Shown here in pieces: positions 27,101 through 36,123 of a stretch of 64,000 bases of DNA. A program made the translations under genes and the position numbers. The notes beneath the pieces are model-generated. The model saw only the letters and a list, made by a program, of their open reading frames with translations. It did not search any database and had not been told where the DNA came from. This DNA comes from Nocardia tenerifensis NBRC 101015. Lineage in GTDB: Bacteria > Actinomycetota > Actinomycetes > Mycobacteriales > Mycobacteriaceae. The stretch covers positions 1 through 64,000 of the forward strand of contig NZ_BAGH01000612.1 of NCBI RefSeq assembly GCF_000308715.1, read 5' to 3'. The first letter of the stretch is position 1, and each line of letters opens with the position of its first letter.

Positions 27101-28595
27101 AGGCGTCATCGATGCGTTCGAGCAGGGCCAGATCCGGACCCGAGATGAGAAGGTTCCGCACGGCCTTGCCCGCCCGCGTTGCCGCTGCGGGAGTATCGAA
27201 GGTGTAGGTGTCCAGGTGACCGCGAATCCGCAACGCGATCTCGTCCGGAGGTGTTCTGAGCAGGGCAGCCGCGCCACCCAACTCGACTCCGATCGCGATC
27301 GCCGAGCTTGTCGAGTCGAACGCAGGCGGGCTGTTCGGGTGAAGGACGTCGCGGATGAACTGCACGGAGGCGCGGCCGTCGTGCAGTAATCGGCGGCTGC
27401 GGCCGTCCCACTCGGTGATCATGTCCCGCAACCTTTTCGGCAGCGGTTTGGCGTTGCGAGTCTGCAGGGTCGCTTGGGCTGCGAGCCGGTATTGGGTGAT
27501 GGTGCCGGGATTACGGCCGTGCGCGGCGCGGTACCCGGCGACGAGTTGTTCGGTGCGGGCGATGATGTCGGGAGTGCGGGAGAACTCTTTGATCATCCGG
27601 TCGCTGATACCGACCACTTCGAGGACGGGCTGTTTGCCTCGACCGCGAGAACGTTCTTCGAATCGAGCGCCGAGCTCGCGGCGGATCATGGCGATGATGG
27701 TGGCGTTATAGCGCGACGAGCACGCCACCGCGGACGCGAAAAGCGGTCTCGCGTCGAGGGATGTCCACTTGCCGTCCGAACCTAAGACCCGGTTGGACAC
27801 GACGGGATGGGTGTGGAGATTCATGTCCCCGGAGCGATTGTCGAAATGGGTGAACGCCGCGATCGTGAACCCTTCGGCATCGATCTGCCGGACCCCGTTG
27901 TGCCCACGGCGGGTTACCGCGCACCGCGATTCCGCCCACTGCAAAGCATCGAGCACGGCCGCGTTGTGGCAGCGCCAGACAGTGGCACGGACCTCGTCAT
28001 CGCCCAAACCCCACAGGATCGAGATCGACTTAGGGGGAGTGAACACAAGATCGAACCCGGCAACGGCCCTGCGGGAGTTGGCCCTTTCCGCGGCGAGCGC
28101 GGATTCGATCTCGCACTGCACCGGTGGACGGCCGAGCGTGGTGGTGAGATGTGCACGGGCGGCTTCGCAGCGGAGGACGGTGCGTTCATCCCAGCTCGGG
28201 CGCCGCTTCTCCTCGCTGGTGAACTGGTCGAGCATGCGGTCGAAGATCGTGTTGATCGGCGACGACTTTGTCGAGAATTCGTAATACGCGGAGCCGAGCT
28301 TCGCCGCGTCGATGGCTTGCTTCGCTGTCTTTCCAGCAACGATCTCTCGGGCAATGATCGCATCGGCTTCCGGATGTAAACCCTCACCGAACAACGCAGC
28401 CATTTGTGACTCGGTGACTTCACCGGAGACACCTAATAGTGCTGCGCCTTTGCCGAGCCAAATGCCGGGCGGGGTGCCGGTTTCGAGGTAATAGTCGGTG
28501 AGATCCCTTGTCCGATCCCGCATGCGATCGCCGCTGGCCACCTGCTGCGTTAGGTACAGGTAGCCCTCGCCGGCATGCAAGGGATGGATGGTCAT
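24111..28595 (-). CDS. traA: MobF relaxase-helicase (TraA/TrwC type)
   Basis: About 1494 residues from MTIHPLHAGE, the usual MobF start context, although no strong ribosome binding site is visible. The TrwC relaxase domain covers residues 1-300: a tyrosine pair Tyr35-Tyr36 and the metal site His250, His261 and His263 in LHTHPVVSNRV. A RecD2-like helicase follows, with Walker A GPAGAGKTT (665-673) and Walker B LLIDEAAMA (734-742). The C-terminal 450 residues contain a duplicated helical module (ALPVALFH...LLDTIDLA and ALPVVIYH...LLDTIALA). It nicks at oriT, stays covalently bound and unwinds the transferred strand. In-frame sequence upstream to 28847 is probably untranslated. Confidence 0.92.
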   Translation of the reverse strand: MTIHPLHAGEGYLYLTQQVASGDRMRDRTRDLTDYYLETGTPPGIWLGKGAALLGVSGEVTESQMAALFGEGLHPEADAIIAREIVAGKTAKQAIDAAKLGSAYYEFSTKSSPINTIFDRMLDQFTSEEKRRPSWDERTVLRCEAARAHLTTTLGRPPVQCEIESALAAERANSRRAVAGFDLVFTPPKSISILWGLGDDEVRATVWRCHNAAVLDALQWAESRCAVTRRGHNGVRQIDAEGFTIAAFTHFDNRSGDMNLHTHPVVSNRVLGSDGKWTSLDARPLFASAVACSSRYNATIIAMIRRELGARFEERSRGRGKQPVLEVVGISDRMIKEFSRTPDIIARTEQLVAGYRAAHGRNPGTITQYRLAAQATLQTRNAKPLPKRLRDMITEWDGRSRRLLHDGRASVQFIRDVLHPNSPPAFDSTSSAIAIGVELGGAAALLRTPPDEIALRIRGHLDTYTFDTPAAATRAGKAVRNLLISGPDLALLERIDDASAAQQRTIWEPERIVDDVVDTIARRRATWTESNIYSAVDDRLANIAFPSHSAHRAAVEQIVAVVRDRRSIQLTIEPDELPASLARRSGESELTVTGATRYTSQAVLDAETRLLDAAKTPTADVIPSELVDKAIASLTKSEGLTLNSGQRVIAEHLCGCGLKLAAAVGPAGAGKTTAMKAVAAAWRAAGRTVIPLAPSASAARVLGNDLGIRARTIHTLITQTALGLPTGLSPGSMLLIDEAAMAATAALDAVLEIAHKNGAIIRCIGDPEQLSAVESGGIFRTIAHDARAPELTQVVRFHDPAEAEATLAVRAGNIDDAWDFYANHGRVISGMSDELRETILTRYLTDTTAGVDSVMLAATIADVGALNAGAQAAHVLTGRVKPAAGRILLSDGHTGYVGDIVLTRRNNRLLRVHGGIRHGTQVDNGDLWLIRKIHSDNSITVLGTNHRGSLRLSAHYIREHVELGYASTIHRAQGITVRRAYLLLNETLGRALAYVGLTRAWQFNILAVATDTLVDPTRDQQPDEPIKPREAFGRVLARDDDNLSATDVMREEQKAADHRIRITYHRARQLLADGHGRYLLERALPVALFHATTKSEQFQKLLDTIDLANTHRLDSRQLVAAVATNDGEDLGESLATASDTAALLRSRADRWIRDHLPITPPANTIEPVEILTDLDHSAAAKISAQLNATEVHAHLNLTFHALEDASAATSIQPLPPPHPGMDSELANYATEIRRRLTTPTAEELLPPENPDSIGILDLDDNADAEETHSAEDATAYPDAIRRDRIDRMTDDYNRYIKELADQRSEQLLYRALPVVIYHHIRKLWRYQTLLDTIALADAHHLDTTVLVATIATNNYTDDGESLLQLRDPAGELRDRADNWISHNIQGMHHETPHQFRALTDYPYEGPLRPIPNYPGRDNSLVDFAAELHRRIEAEKVHLADHAVRFTAQSHGTAGTTPEPSQPGARRSPKPDRDTNARRRRRRPPTSGRKPRRHR

Positions 28596-28598
28596 CAT

Positions 28599-28847
28599 CC
28601 AATTAACGATAGCGCGAAAAAGGCTGTCTCCGAAAACATTACCGGCCGGTAGCATCACGATGCAAGAGGTGTGTCCTTTTCGTTGAACAGGACCCATATG
28701 GGGAATGGAAACAAACCTGCAGACTCTGATTGCGGGCAGGGACGTGTGAATGGGAATCTGGAATGAACAAGGAATTTGATTGGAATTTAACGAATCCACG
28801 TCGCCGACGCGACGGGCGCGGCGACGGATGGAGGAAAGGAGGCGCAC
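28599..28847. other. Candidate origin of transfer (oriT)
   Basis: This non-coding gap lies just upstream of the relaxase gene, the usual oriT position in MobF elements. It contains two perfect palindromes, TACCGGCCGGTA (28640-28651) and CCCATATGGG (28693-28702). A run of five GGAAT-containing repeats lies between about 28,701 and 28,790, in a stretch more AT-rich than its surroundings. Such short repeats and inverted repeats are what relaxases and accessory proteins bind. The nick site cannot be read from sequence, so this is an inference from position and structure. Confidence 0.45.
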
Positions 28848-29496
28848 ATGAGCGCAGAGACAGTGTCAGCGCGGAAGTGGGCACGTGCGGCGATGGCCAG
28901 CATGCTCGAGGAACAGACGCGCGGCCAAGGCCAATGAGGCCGACCTGGTGGAGTTCTGCAAACAGCGGGAGCGACTCCGGCGCGCGGCGGCACAACGGGA
29001 CGCGACTGTCACCGCTGCAACCAGCAGGTTCGACAAGGCCGCCGAGCAGGCGACGCTCACGCAGGCAAACGCGTTGCGGCGCATTGCTGGACGAGGGGTT
29101 GGCGAAGCGCACTTGTGCGAGCTGACCGGTATCAAAATCAACGAGTTGCGGCAGCTGCTGCACGCTGCCGAGCCCGGCGGACGCGCCGAGCCACGGCGTC
29201 GACGCTCACCCGCTGGAGTCCGCGCCTCCAGTGTCGACGAGGGTGGAGCGGGGAATCAGGAAACGCAAGCCCGGCAGAGCGAAGATGCGCAAGGCGATCC
29301 GGGATGCCCAGCATCCGTTCTTGAACGCCCACATCCAATGCCCAGCCAGCCAGAGCGCGAAACCCAGCCCGAGCCAGCGGAGTTGGCCCGGAAGAACCGT
29401 CTCGGAGTGCTGGGCAATTTGCATCAGCGAGAAGATGGTGAGGATGAAACCGGTAATGCGGGCGAGCGTCGGGAACGCCCACCATCCGATGAGTAG
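28848..29496 (+). CDS. Small helical protein, apparently frameshifted
   Basis: An ATG at 28848 has a strong AAAGGAGG site and begins MSAETVSARKWARAAMAS, but that frame stops at 28937. From about 28,918 the +1 frame continues the same kind of sequence (AKANEADLVEFCKQRERLRR, then LTQANALRRIAGRGVGEAHL). Joined, they give a basic, coiled-coil-like protein with an ELTGIKINELRQLL segment that could be a helix-turn-helix. The second frame stays open to 29496, but beyond about 29,205 it lies opposite a convincing membrane-protein gene and is low complexity, so the true C-terminus is uncertain. Possibly a relaxosome accessory protein. Confidence 0.4.
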
Positions 29497-29529
29497 CAGG
29501 AGCGCAACGGTGGCTAAGACTGCGATCAT
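29206..29529 (-). CDS. Small membrane protein
   Basis: 107 residues; GGAGG lies ten bases before the ATG at 29529. It begins with a hydrophobic helix containing VALLLLIGWWAF, has a second at about 20-35 (ITGFILTIFSLMQ) and a third near 50-66 (LRWLGLGFALWLAGHWMWAF), then a basic C-terminus. It overlaps the preceding small gene by four bases (ATGA). The plus-strand frame opposite is low complexity, so I favour this strand. Similar small polytopic proteins occur in conjugative elements as entry-exclusion or channel accessories; this one is unassigned. Confidence 0.58.
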   Translation of the reverse strand: MIAVLATVALLLLIGWWAFPTLARITGFILTIFSLMQIAQHSETVLPGQLRWLGLGFALWLAGHWMWAFKNGCWASRIALRIFALPGLRFLIPRSTLVDTGGADSSG

Positions 29530-29801
29530 GATGGGTGAACCTCCGATTCGCACGGGAAGAGCGGAGCGGGGCAGGTGTTCCAAGTGGAACCCCCGTAGGT
29601 AGCTGGAACGCTCAGGCGTGAGGCTGGAGCGGCCATTGAGGTGAGCAGCAACTCGTTGTGCTGGCACAGTGCGTGCCCGGCCTCGCGGTCAAGGCTGTTG
29701 TCGAGTGCGATCGTGAGCTCGCGGACATGCGCACGCAGCCAACGGTTCTCGGCTGCCAGATGCAGGCACGCGGTTGTCGTGAACATGTAGGGCGACAGCA
29801 T
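29526..29801 (-). CDS. Hypothetical small protein
   Basis: 91 residues from the ATG at 29801, which has GAGGAGGTG eight bases upstream. The central segment LAAENRWLRAHVRELTIALD is amphipathic helix, the rest Ser/Pro-rich. The stop overlaps the next gene (ATGA), so the two are co-translated. No family recognised. Confidence 0.5.
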   Translation of the reverse strand: MLSPYMFTTTACLHLAAENRWLRAHVRELTIALDNSLDREAGHALCQHNELLLTSMAAPASRLSVPATYGGSTWNTCPAPLFPCESEVHPS

Positions 29802-29886
29802 CGGACTCACCTCCTCGAGGTGCGCGGAAATTGGGAAGCCCTGCCGGCGTCGACCGGCGATGCTGGGCGGGGCTTGGAGGAAACAC

Positions 29887-29929
29887 GTTCGGGGAGCCGG
29901 GCACGCGAGCCGTGCCCGGCTCCCCGAAC
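29887..29929 (-). terminator. Strong hairpin downstream of ssb
   Basis: Perfect 19-bp stem (29887-29905 pairing with 29911-29929) with a 5-base loop, seven bases beyond the ssb stop on the minus strand. It is GC-rich, and only a short T-poor tail follows, so it could be a terminator or a transcript-stabilising hairpin. Confidence 0.75.
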
Positions 29930-29936
29930 TGGTGGA

Positions 29937-30401
29937 TCAGAACGGCACGTGCTGGGACCCTGCGCCGACGAGCTCACCGGGTGCCTCGGCCTGTACCGCG
30001 TCGTCGGCGGCCGGCTCCTCACCCTCGGCATCCGCTGCGACGTAGCCGACGGCTGCGGTGGTGTACTTCAACGAGGTGGCAATGTCGTCCACCAGCACCT
30101 CCTCGATCCACTTGGTCTCCTTGGTACGAGGGTCCTGGTAGCTGCGCTGGCGCAGCCGCCCGGAGACGATGACCCGAGTGCCCTTGGACAGGCTGTCCCT
30201 GACGTGCTCGGCCATGTCGCCGAACACGACGCAGCGCTTGAAGACGGCATCACCATCACGCCACTGACCGGACTGACGATCGAAAACGCGGGCGCTCTGC
30301 GCGACGGTCAGATTGGTGACAGCGGCCTTGCCCTCGTTGTGCGTGAACTTGGGGTCGGCGGTGAGGTTTCCCATGACGGTCAAAACGAGCTCTCCGGCCA
30401 T
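29937..30401 (-). CDS. ssb: Single-stranded DNA-binding protein
   Basis: 154 residues from the ATG with AGGAG eight bases upstream. Residues 1-110 are an OB fold with the typical SSB blocks ELVLTVMGNLTADPKF, FKRCVVFGDMAEH and GTRVIVSGRLRQRSY. An acidic tail ends in HVPF, close to the usual xxPF tip that recruits replication and repair proteins. Element-borne SSBs coat the transferred strand on entry. It sits upstream of the small genes leading to traA and diverges from the STAND-Rel locus. Confidence 0.93.
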   Translation of the reverse strand: MAGELVLTVMGNLTADPKFTHNEGKAAVTNLTVAQSARVFDRQSGQWRDGDAVFKRCVVFGDMAEHVRDSLSKGTRVIVSGRLRQRSYQDPRTKETKWIEEVLVDDIATSLKYTTAAVGYVAADAEGEEPAADDAVQAEAPGELVGAGSQHVPF

Positions 30402-31043
30402 GACGATCACTCCTGACGAATGAAGGGATGAATGGGACGCGACCGACACCCGGAAACCGAAGCGGAAAACGCGTCGGCTGGTCCGGGAGGACTGTCGATC
30501 TGGCCTCGGCCATCAGGGGTGCGCCCGGGCCGGCGGGGGTTCTGCAGGCCGGGCGGGACACCTGAGCGCAGCGAAGGTGCATCCCGCCTGGACCGCAGGT
30601 TCATCGGTGGCCCTAGCGTGCCCCTGATTCGCTGGGAACAGATCGATGGGCTCCGGAACAGACCACGCCCACCAACAAGCTCAATGTCCCAGACGACTTG
30701 GCGTGCGCGGAATTCCGCCGAGTTAACAGTTCCGCTCTCGGTGGGACGGAGTCACGGGTGAAGGTCATGTCCTCGGGGAATGGCTATCCACGGATGCCGT
30801 GAGCGGCGCTGGCGGCGCGCCAGAGTGTGCGTCGTCGGCGTCGGTTTGCAGCCGTCGGATTGGCGAAGCTCTGGGGGCGACCCCTCGGTTGGGCCTGACC
30901 AGGACGGGAAAGCGGCTGTGTCCGTTTCCGTTTGCAACAGTTCGTCGCTGCTTGACGACATTCTGGATGTAGTTTGATTTCGCACTGTGGTGCTGCGCGG
31001 ATCGGTGGATGGCGTAGTTTGGATTGTTCTCGAATAGGGGGTC
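30402..31043. other. Non-coding region between ssb and the STAND-Rel operon
   Basis: These 642 bases hold no gene I can support; short frames in either direction lack ribosome binding sites and have poor codon bias. Divergent promoters for ssb and the STAND-Rel operon must lie here. An imperfect inverted repeat around 30,550-30,592 (GCGGGACACCT pairing loosely with AGGTGCATCCCGC) is the only structure I noticed. Confidence 0.45.
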
Positions 31044-31421
31044 GTGGTGGCTTCAGAGCAATCGGTATGGCGAGTGGTGGTTCCCACGACGGTGACCGCG
31101 GCCTTGTCAACGGGGTTGGCCGTGGCGGTGAACTACGCGACCGGCGGGGACCATTCGGCTTGGATGTGGCTCGCTGTCGTGGTGTTGACGGTGGGTGTTC
31201 TTGCGGCGTCGATTTGGGTCCAGCACACTCAGTCCTCATCACCGGCCGCCGCAGAACCTGCGCCCGGTGTCGATCTGCGGAATGTGCGAGCTGGACGAAC
31301 GATGAGGTTCAAGGGGATCCGCGCTCCAGGTGTCGGTGTCAGGGCGCGCAAAGTCCGTTCTGGTGGAGACATGTCGTTCGAGGACGTCGAAGCCGGCCAT
31401 GGTGATGCCTCACACCCATGA
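31044..31421 (+). CDS. Small two-TM protein preceding the STAND-Rel gene
   Basis: 125 residues from a GTG preceded by an AGGGGG tract (31047 is an alternative GTG). Two hydrophobic helices (about 12-30 and 40-60) are followed by a soluble tail of short repeated strands, [25 protein letters not shown] and [11 protein letters not shown]. These look like rungs of a small beta-solenoid seen beside other actinobacterial STAND proteins. It overlaps the next gene by 23 bases, so expression is coupled. It may tether the large protein to the membrane or act as its partner. No named family. Confidence 0.6.
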   Translation: MVASEQSVWRVVVPTTVTAALSTGLAVAVNYATGGDHSAWMWLAVVVLTVGVLAASIWVQHTQSSSPAAAEPAPGVDLRNVRAGRTMRFKGIRAPGVGVRARKVRSGGDMSFEDVEAGHGDASHP

Positions 31422-34400
31422 GCAGAATTACCGGGGGCGTGGCTTCCCCCGGCCGGGCGCCGCTCCGCCTGATACCCGACCTGCGGTCTCCGTCGCCGGC
31501 GTGCATGTCGAGGGTGACCAATCGATCCAGGTGGTCACGACACAAGCACCCCCACCGCGGGAGCCTGTCACATCGAGTCTTCCCGCCCTTCCGCGTGATT
31601 TCTTAGGTCGTGACCGGGAATTGCAGCAGATCCTGGATGCCGCCAGCGGGGGTCGGGTTGTGGCGATCCACGCGATCAACGGTATGGCAGGCATTGGTAA
31701 AACGACCCTCGCTGTTCATGCCGCCCACAAACTGGCGCCGAGATTTCCCGATGGTCAGTACTTCGTCCAGTTGCATGCCCATACTCCCGGAGAATCCGCA
31801 GCAGGTCCGGCGGAGATACTTGCCTGGCTATTGATAGCGATCGGTATCGACCCCGGCCACCTGCCCGCGACTGTGACCGAACGTCGCGACCTGTGGCGTC
31901 ATTTGCTCGCCGGCAGAAAGATGCTGCTGGTGCTCGACGACGCCGTCGACCGCGAACAGATCGAGCCACTACTGCCGAGCGGATCGGGATGCCTGACCCT
32001 AATCACCAGTCGGCGCCGGCTCACTCTGCCGGACACCAACCCCTTGGAGCTGGAGCTCCTCGACCGGCCCGCGGCAGTGGATCTGGTCTTCACCGTTACC
32101 GGCCGCGACTCCACCGACCTGACCGAACGTCACGCTGCGGGCCGCATTGCCGACGTATGCGGGTGCCTGCCGCTAGCGATCGTGCTGGTCGCAGGGCAGC
32201 TCGCGCACCATAAGACATGGACGGCAGCCGACATCGGCGACTACGCAGGCGAGGTCGAAGCGGCGGCGAATCTGCTGGCAGCGCTCGACGACGACGCCCC
32301 GGCCGTGCGCGCAGCGTTCGACCTGTCGTACCGTGCTCTACCGCCGCAGCGACAACAGGTGTTTCGGCGCCTTGGCTTGCATCCCGGCCGCGAGCTGGAT
32401 GCGTACGCAGCGGCGGCGCTGATCGAGGTGGATATCACGACCGCCCGCCGGGAGCTGCTGGCTCTCTACGATGACCATCTACTCAACGAAACCCGCAGGG
32501 GCCGGTACCGACTGCACGATCTACTGCACTCCTATGCCAACAGCCTCACCACCACCGACTCAGAGGCCGACACTGACGCCGCGGTGCAGCGGCTGCTGGA
32601 CTACTACCAACACGCTGCCGCCCAAGCGGATCGATGGCCAGCATCGGTCACCCACATCGGCACCAACCACACCGCGCCTGCCAGGGCGCGCGATGCCGCG
32701 GTGCCTGAGTTCGGCGATCAACTGCAGGCACTCACCTGGCTCCGCACCGAGCGGGACAACCTGCTGGCCTGCCTGGACCACACAGTCAGCCACGACCTCG
32801 CACAGATGGTCGCCTTGACCAAATCGGTAGCGAGGTTGCTGGAGTTCGACGGGCAGTGGCCGCGGGCCGCGGCACTGCATCAGCGTGCCGCGGAGACCAC
32901 AAGCCACCTCGGCGACCGTCTCGGGGAAGCTGACGCGCTCGACGCGCTCGGCCGCGTGCACCGATTCACCGGGCACTACGAGCAGGCTATCGACCTGCAC
33001 CAGCAGGCACTCACCATCTACCGCGACCTCGGCCACCAGATCGGCGAAGCCGATTCGCTCCAAAACCTCGGTCGAATGCGCTTCCTGACCGACGAGTACG
33101 AACGCGCTGCCGAGTTGTTCCAACAAGCTGTCGCCATCTACAACGCTCTTGGCGAGAGCCTCGGAAAAGCCGATACCCTCGTCGTCCTCGGGCGTGTACG
33201 CGAGACGACGAGCGACTACGAGAAGGCTGCCGACCTGCACCAGCAGGCACTCACCATTTACCGCGACCTCGGCTACCTGCTGGGTGAAGCCGACGCCCTA
33301 TGTGCCCTCGGCCGCATACGCGAGACCACGGGCGACTACGAGCAGGCAGCTGACCTGCACCAGCAGGCACTCACCATTTACCGCGACCTCGGCTACCTGC
33401 TGGGTGAAGCCGACGCCCTATGTGCCCTCGGCCGCGTGTGCCGACTAAGCGAGGACTACGAACAAGCCGCCGGTTTGTACGTGCAGGCGTTGACTCATTA
33501 TCGCGCCCTCGGCCATCGTCACGGCGAAGCTGATGCCCTCGATGCCCTTGGCGACCTACTTCGTCTTACCAGGGATTACGGGCAGGCGACCGCCGTGCAT
33601 CAGCAGGCGCTCACGCTCTATCGCACCCTCGGCAGTCGCCTCGGCGAGGCCAGCGCACTGAAAAACCTCGGCCACGTATGCGAGACCACCGAGGATCATG
33701 GTAAGGCCGCCCAGCTGTATACGCAGGCTCTGACTCTCTACCGCGCCGTGGGCCATCCTCACGGCGAAGCCGATGCCCTCCGCCGGCTCACCCAGCATGA
33801 CGGGGAGGCTGCCGCCCTGCAGCAGCAAGCATCGATGTGGCTGCGGGCGAGCGCGTCGGTCGCGGTGCTGATTTCCGCCTTCCAGCGCGTGCGCGCTCAA
33901 GGGGGACGTTTGATCAATGGGTGGCGCGCCGTCGCCGACGTCAAACCTGCGCTGGCGCCGCTCGCCTCGGTACACCGCGAGCTGTATCCGAAGGCCGACC
34001 TGCAGCTGCTGGAGCGCGCGTTTGATGTTGCCGACGAGAAGCACGCCGACCAGCGCCGCAAATCCGGCGATCCATATATAACCCACCCACTGGCGGTGGC
34101 GAATATCCTTGCCGAACTCGGGATGGACACCACAACCCTGGTGGCCGCGCTGCTGCACGACACCGTCTCCTACACCGACTATTCATTGGAGCAGCTGACC
34201 GGCGACTTCGGTCAAGAGGTCGCGCACCTGGTCGACGGCGTCACCAAGCTCGACAAGGCCAACCTCGGCGCGGCCGCCGAAGCAGAAACGATCCGGAAAC
34301 TGATCATCGCGATGGCCCGCGATCCGCGCGTGCTCGTCATCAAGGTCGCCGACCGCCTGCACAACATGCGCACCATGCGCTTCCTTCCGGCGGAGCAGCA

Positions 34401-36123
34401 GGCCAAGAAGGCCAAGGAAACCCTGGAAGTCATTGCGCCGCTCGCACACAGACTCGGTATGGCCACGGTCAAGTGGGAGCTCGAGGACCTCGCGTTCGGG
34501 ATCCTGCACCCGAAGAAGTACGACGAGATCGTCCGCTTGGTCGCCGATCGCGCTCCCGCTCGCGCCGAATATCTGAATCGGGTGCGCGCTGGGATCATCG
34601 CAACGCTGGATGCGAGCCGCATCACCGCGGTGGTCGAGGGCCGCCCGCAACATTACTGGTCGATTTATCAGAAGATGATCGTGAAAGGTCGGGATTTCGA
34701 CGACATCCACGACCTGGTCGGTGTCCGTATCCTCTGCGACTACATTCGCGACTGCTATGCCGCGGTCGGCGTGGTGCATTCGCTGTGGCAGCCGATGGCG
34801 GGCCGGATTAAGGATTACATCGCTCAGCCACGTTATGGCGTGTATCAGTCACTTCACACAACTGTGGTCGGTCCGGACGGCAAGCCGCTGGAGGTGCAGA
34901 TCCGCACCCAGGACATGCACCGCGCCGCCGAATTCGGAGTCACGGCGCACTGGCGCTATAAGGAAACCAAGGGCCACAGCTCCGGCGATATCGCAGAGGT
35001 CGACGACATGGCCTGGATGCGTCAGCTGCTGGACTGGCAGCGGGAATCTGCGGACCCGGCGGAGTTCCTGGAGATGCTGCGCTTCGATTTGAAGTCGCCG
35101 GAGATCTTCGTGTTCACCGCGAAGGGTGATGTGATCACGTTGCCGCAAGGGTCGACGCCGGTCGACTTCGCCTACGCGGTGCACACCGAGGTCGGCCACC
35201 GCTGCATCGGCGCGCGCGTCAACGGCCGCCTGGTCGCGTTGGAGCGGCAGCTCGAAAACGGTGAAGTGATCGAGGTTTTCACCTCCAAGGCGCAGAACGC
35301 CGGCCCCAATAGAGACTGGCAGAATTTCGTAAAGTCTCCGCGCGCCAAGGCCAAGATCCGGCAGTGGTTCGCCAAGGAGCGCCGCGAAGAGGCCCTGGAA
35401 TCCGGCAAGGATCAGATCGCCAAGGAGGTCCGCCGCGTCGGACTTCCGTTGCAGCGCTTGATGAGTGTGGACGCGATGACCGCCGTCGCACACGAACTTC
35501 ACTACACCAACATATCGGAATTGTATGCCGCCGTCGGCGAGCGCGAGGAGGCCGCGCAGCACGTGGTGCAGCGCCTGATGGCCCAGCTCGGCGGCATCGG
35601 TGACGTGGAAAACGAACTCGCCGACCGCTCTACGCCCTCGACCACGCCGAACCGTCCGCGTGCCACCGGTGACGCGGGCGTGCTCGTCCCCGGCGCCACG
35701 GGCACCAGCACCAACTTGGCCAAGTGCTGCACCCCGGTGCCCGGCGACGAGATCATGGGCTTCGTGACCCGCGGCGGCGCGGTCAGCGTGCACCGCACCG
35801 ACTGCACCAACGCGGGCTCACTGCGCGAGCAGCCCGAACGCATCATCGAGGTGGAATGGGCGCCGTCCCCGTCGTCGGTGTTCCTGGTGGCCATCCAGAT
35901 CGAAGCGCTCGATCGCACCCGCCTGCTCTCCGATGTCACCAAGGTGCTGGCCGACGAGAAGGTCAACATCCTGTCCGCCTCGGCGACCACGCACGGCGAC
36001 CGAGTCGCGATCAGCAAGTTCACCTTCGAGATGGGCGATCCGAAACACTTGGGGCACTTGCTCAATGTGGTGCGCAATGTGCAGGGTGTCTACGACGTCT
36101 ATCGGGTGACTTCGTCGACCTGA
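31399..36123 (+). CDS. NB-ARC/TPR STAND ATPase fused to a RelA/SpoT homologue
   Basis: 1574 residues. Residues 1-65 are a short Pro/Gly-rich leader. The NB-ARC module has Walker [10 protein letters not shown] (95-103), Walker B LLVLDD (176-181), a TSRRR sensor, a CGCLPLAI motif and [10 protein letters not shown] in place of MHD. Eight 40-residue TPRs follow at about 490-810. From about residue 830 to the end it matches a full bifunctional Rel: HD domain, synthetase ([27 protein letters not shown]), TGS ([16 protein letters not shown]), zinc/CC domain ([10 protein letters not shown]) and ACT. In the HD domain the HDxxED signature is His920-Asp-Thr-Val-Ser924-Tyr925, so hydrolysis is probably lost while synthesis is kept. 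The ATG at 31399 is chosen for its position and overlap. Confidence 0.9.
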   Translation: MVMPHTHEQNYRGRGFPRPGAAPPDTRPAVSVAGVHVEGDQSIQVVTTQAPPPREPVTSSLPALPRDFLGRDRELQQILDAASGGRVVAIHAINGMAGIGKTTLAVHAAHKLAPRFPDGQYFVQLHAHTPGESAAGPAEILAWLLIAIGIDPGHLPATVTERRDLWRHLLAGRKMLLVLDDAVDREQIEPLLPSGSGCLTLITSRRRLTLPDTNPLELELLDRPAAVDLVFTVTGRDSTDLTERHAAGRIADVCGCLPLAIVLVAGQLAHHKTWTAADIGDYAGEVEAAANLLAALDDDAPAVRAAFDLSYRALPPQRQQVFRRLGLHPGRELDAYAAAALIEVDITTARRELLALYDDHLLNETRRGRYRLHDLLHSYANSLTTTDSEADTDAAVQRLLDYYQHAAAQADRWPASVTHIGTNHTAPARARDAAVPEFGDQLQALTWLRTERDNLLACLDHTVSHDLAQMVALTKSVARLLEFDGQWPRAAALHQRAAETTSHLGDRLGEADALDALGRVHRFTGHYEQAIDLHQQALTIYRDLGHQIGEADSLQNLGRMRFLTDEYERAAELFQQAVAIYNALGESLGKADTLVVLGRVRETTSDYEKAADLHQQALTIYRDLGYLLGEADALCALGRIRETTGDYEQAADLHQQALTIYRDLGYLLGEADALCALGRVCRLSEDYEQAAGLYVQALTHYRALGHRHGEADALDALGDLLRLTRDYGQATAVHQQALTLYRTLGSRLGEASALKNLGHVCETTEDHGKAAQLYTQALTLYRAVGHPHGEADALRRLTQHDGEAAALQQQASMWLRASASVAVLISAFQRVRAQGGRLINGWRAVADVKPALAPLASVHRELYPKADLQLLERAFDVADEKHADQRRKSGDPYITHPLAVANILAELGMDTTTLVAALLHDTVSYTDYSLEQLTGDFGQEVAHLVDGVTKLDKANLGAAAEAETIRKLIIAMARDPRVLVIKVADRLHNMRTMRFLPAEQQAKKAKETLEVIAPLAHRLGMATVKWELEDLAFGILHPKKYDEIVRLVADRAPARAEYLNRVRAGIIATLDASRITAVVEGRPQHYWSIYQKMIVKGRDFDDIHDLVGVRILCDYIRDCYAAVGVVHSLWQPMAGRIKDYIAQPRYGVYQSLHTTVVGPDGKPLEVQIRTQDMHRAAEFGVTAHWRYKETKGHSSGDIAEVDDMAWMRQLLDWQRESADPAEFLEMLRFDLKSPEIFVFTAKGDVITLPQGSTPVDFAYAVHTEVGHRCIGARVNGRLVALERQLENGEVIEVFTSKAQNAGPNRDWQNFVKSPRAKAKIRQWFAKERREEALESGKDQIAKEVRRVGLPLQRLMSVDAMTAVAHELHYTNISELYAAVGEREEAAQHVVQRLMAQLGGIGDVENELADRSTPSTTPNRPRATGDAGVLVPGATGTSTNLAKCCTPVPGDEIMGFVTRGGAVSVHRTDCTNAGSLREQPERIIEVEWAPSPSSVFLVAIQIEALDRTRLLSDVTKVLADEKVNILSASATTHGDRVAISKFTFEMGDPKHLGHLLNVVRNVQGVYDVYRVTSST
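33232..33435 (+). repeat. 120-bp tandem repeat inside the TPR region
   Basis: Bases 33232-33315 and 33352-33435 are identical over 84 positions at a period of 120 bp, exactly one 40-residue TPR unit. The neighbouring units are clearly diverged. This shows a recent in-frame duplication or conversion of one sensor repeat. Confidence 0.95.

Noticed and set aside
28596-28847. N-terminal extension of TraA
   Set aside because: MobF relaxases begin close to the tyrosine region; the extension has no domain and overlaps the candidate oriT.
30780-30977. Short plus-strand frame upstream of the STAND-Rel operon
   Set aside because: No ribosome binding site, atypical codon use and no hydrophobic or conserved pattern.
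31330-31398. GTG start at 31330 for the STAND-Rel protein
   Set aside because: It lies deep inside the upstream gene, encodes a sequence unlike a protein N-terminus and lacks a ribosome binding site; the ATG at 31399 fits better.
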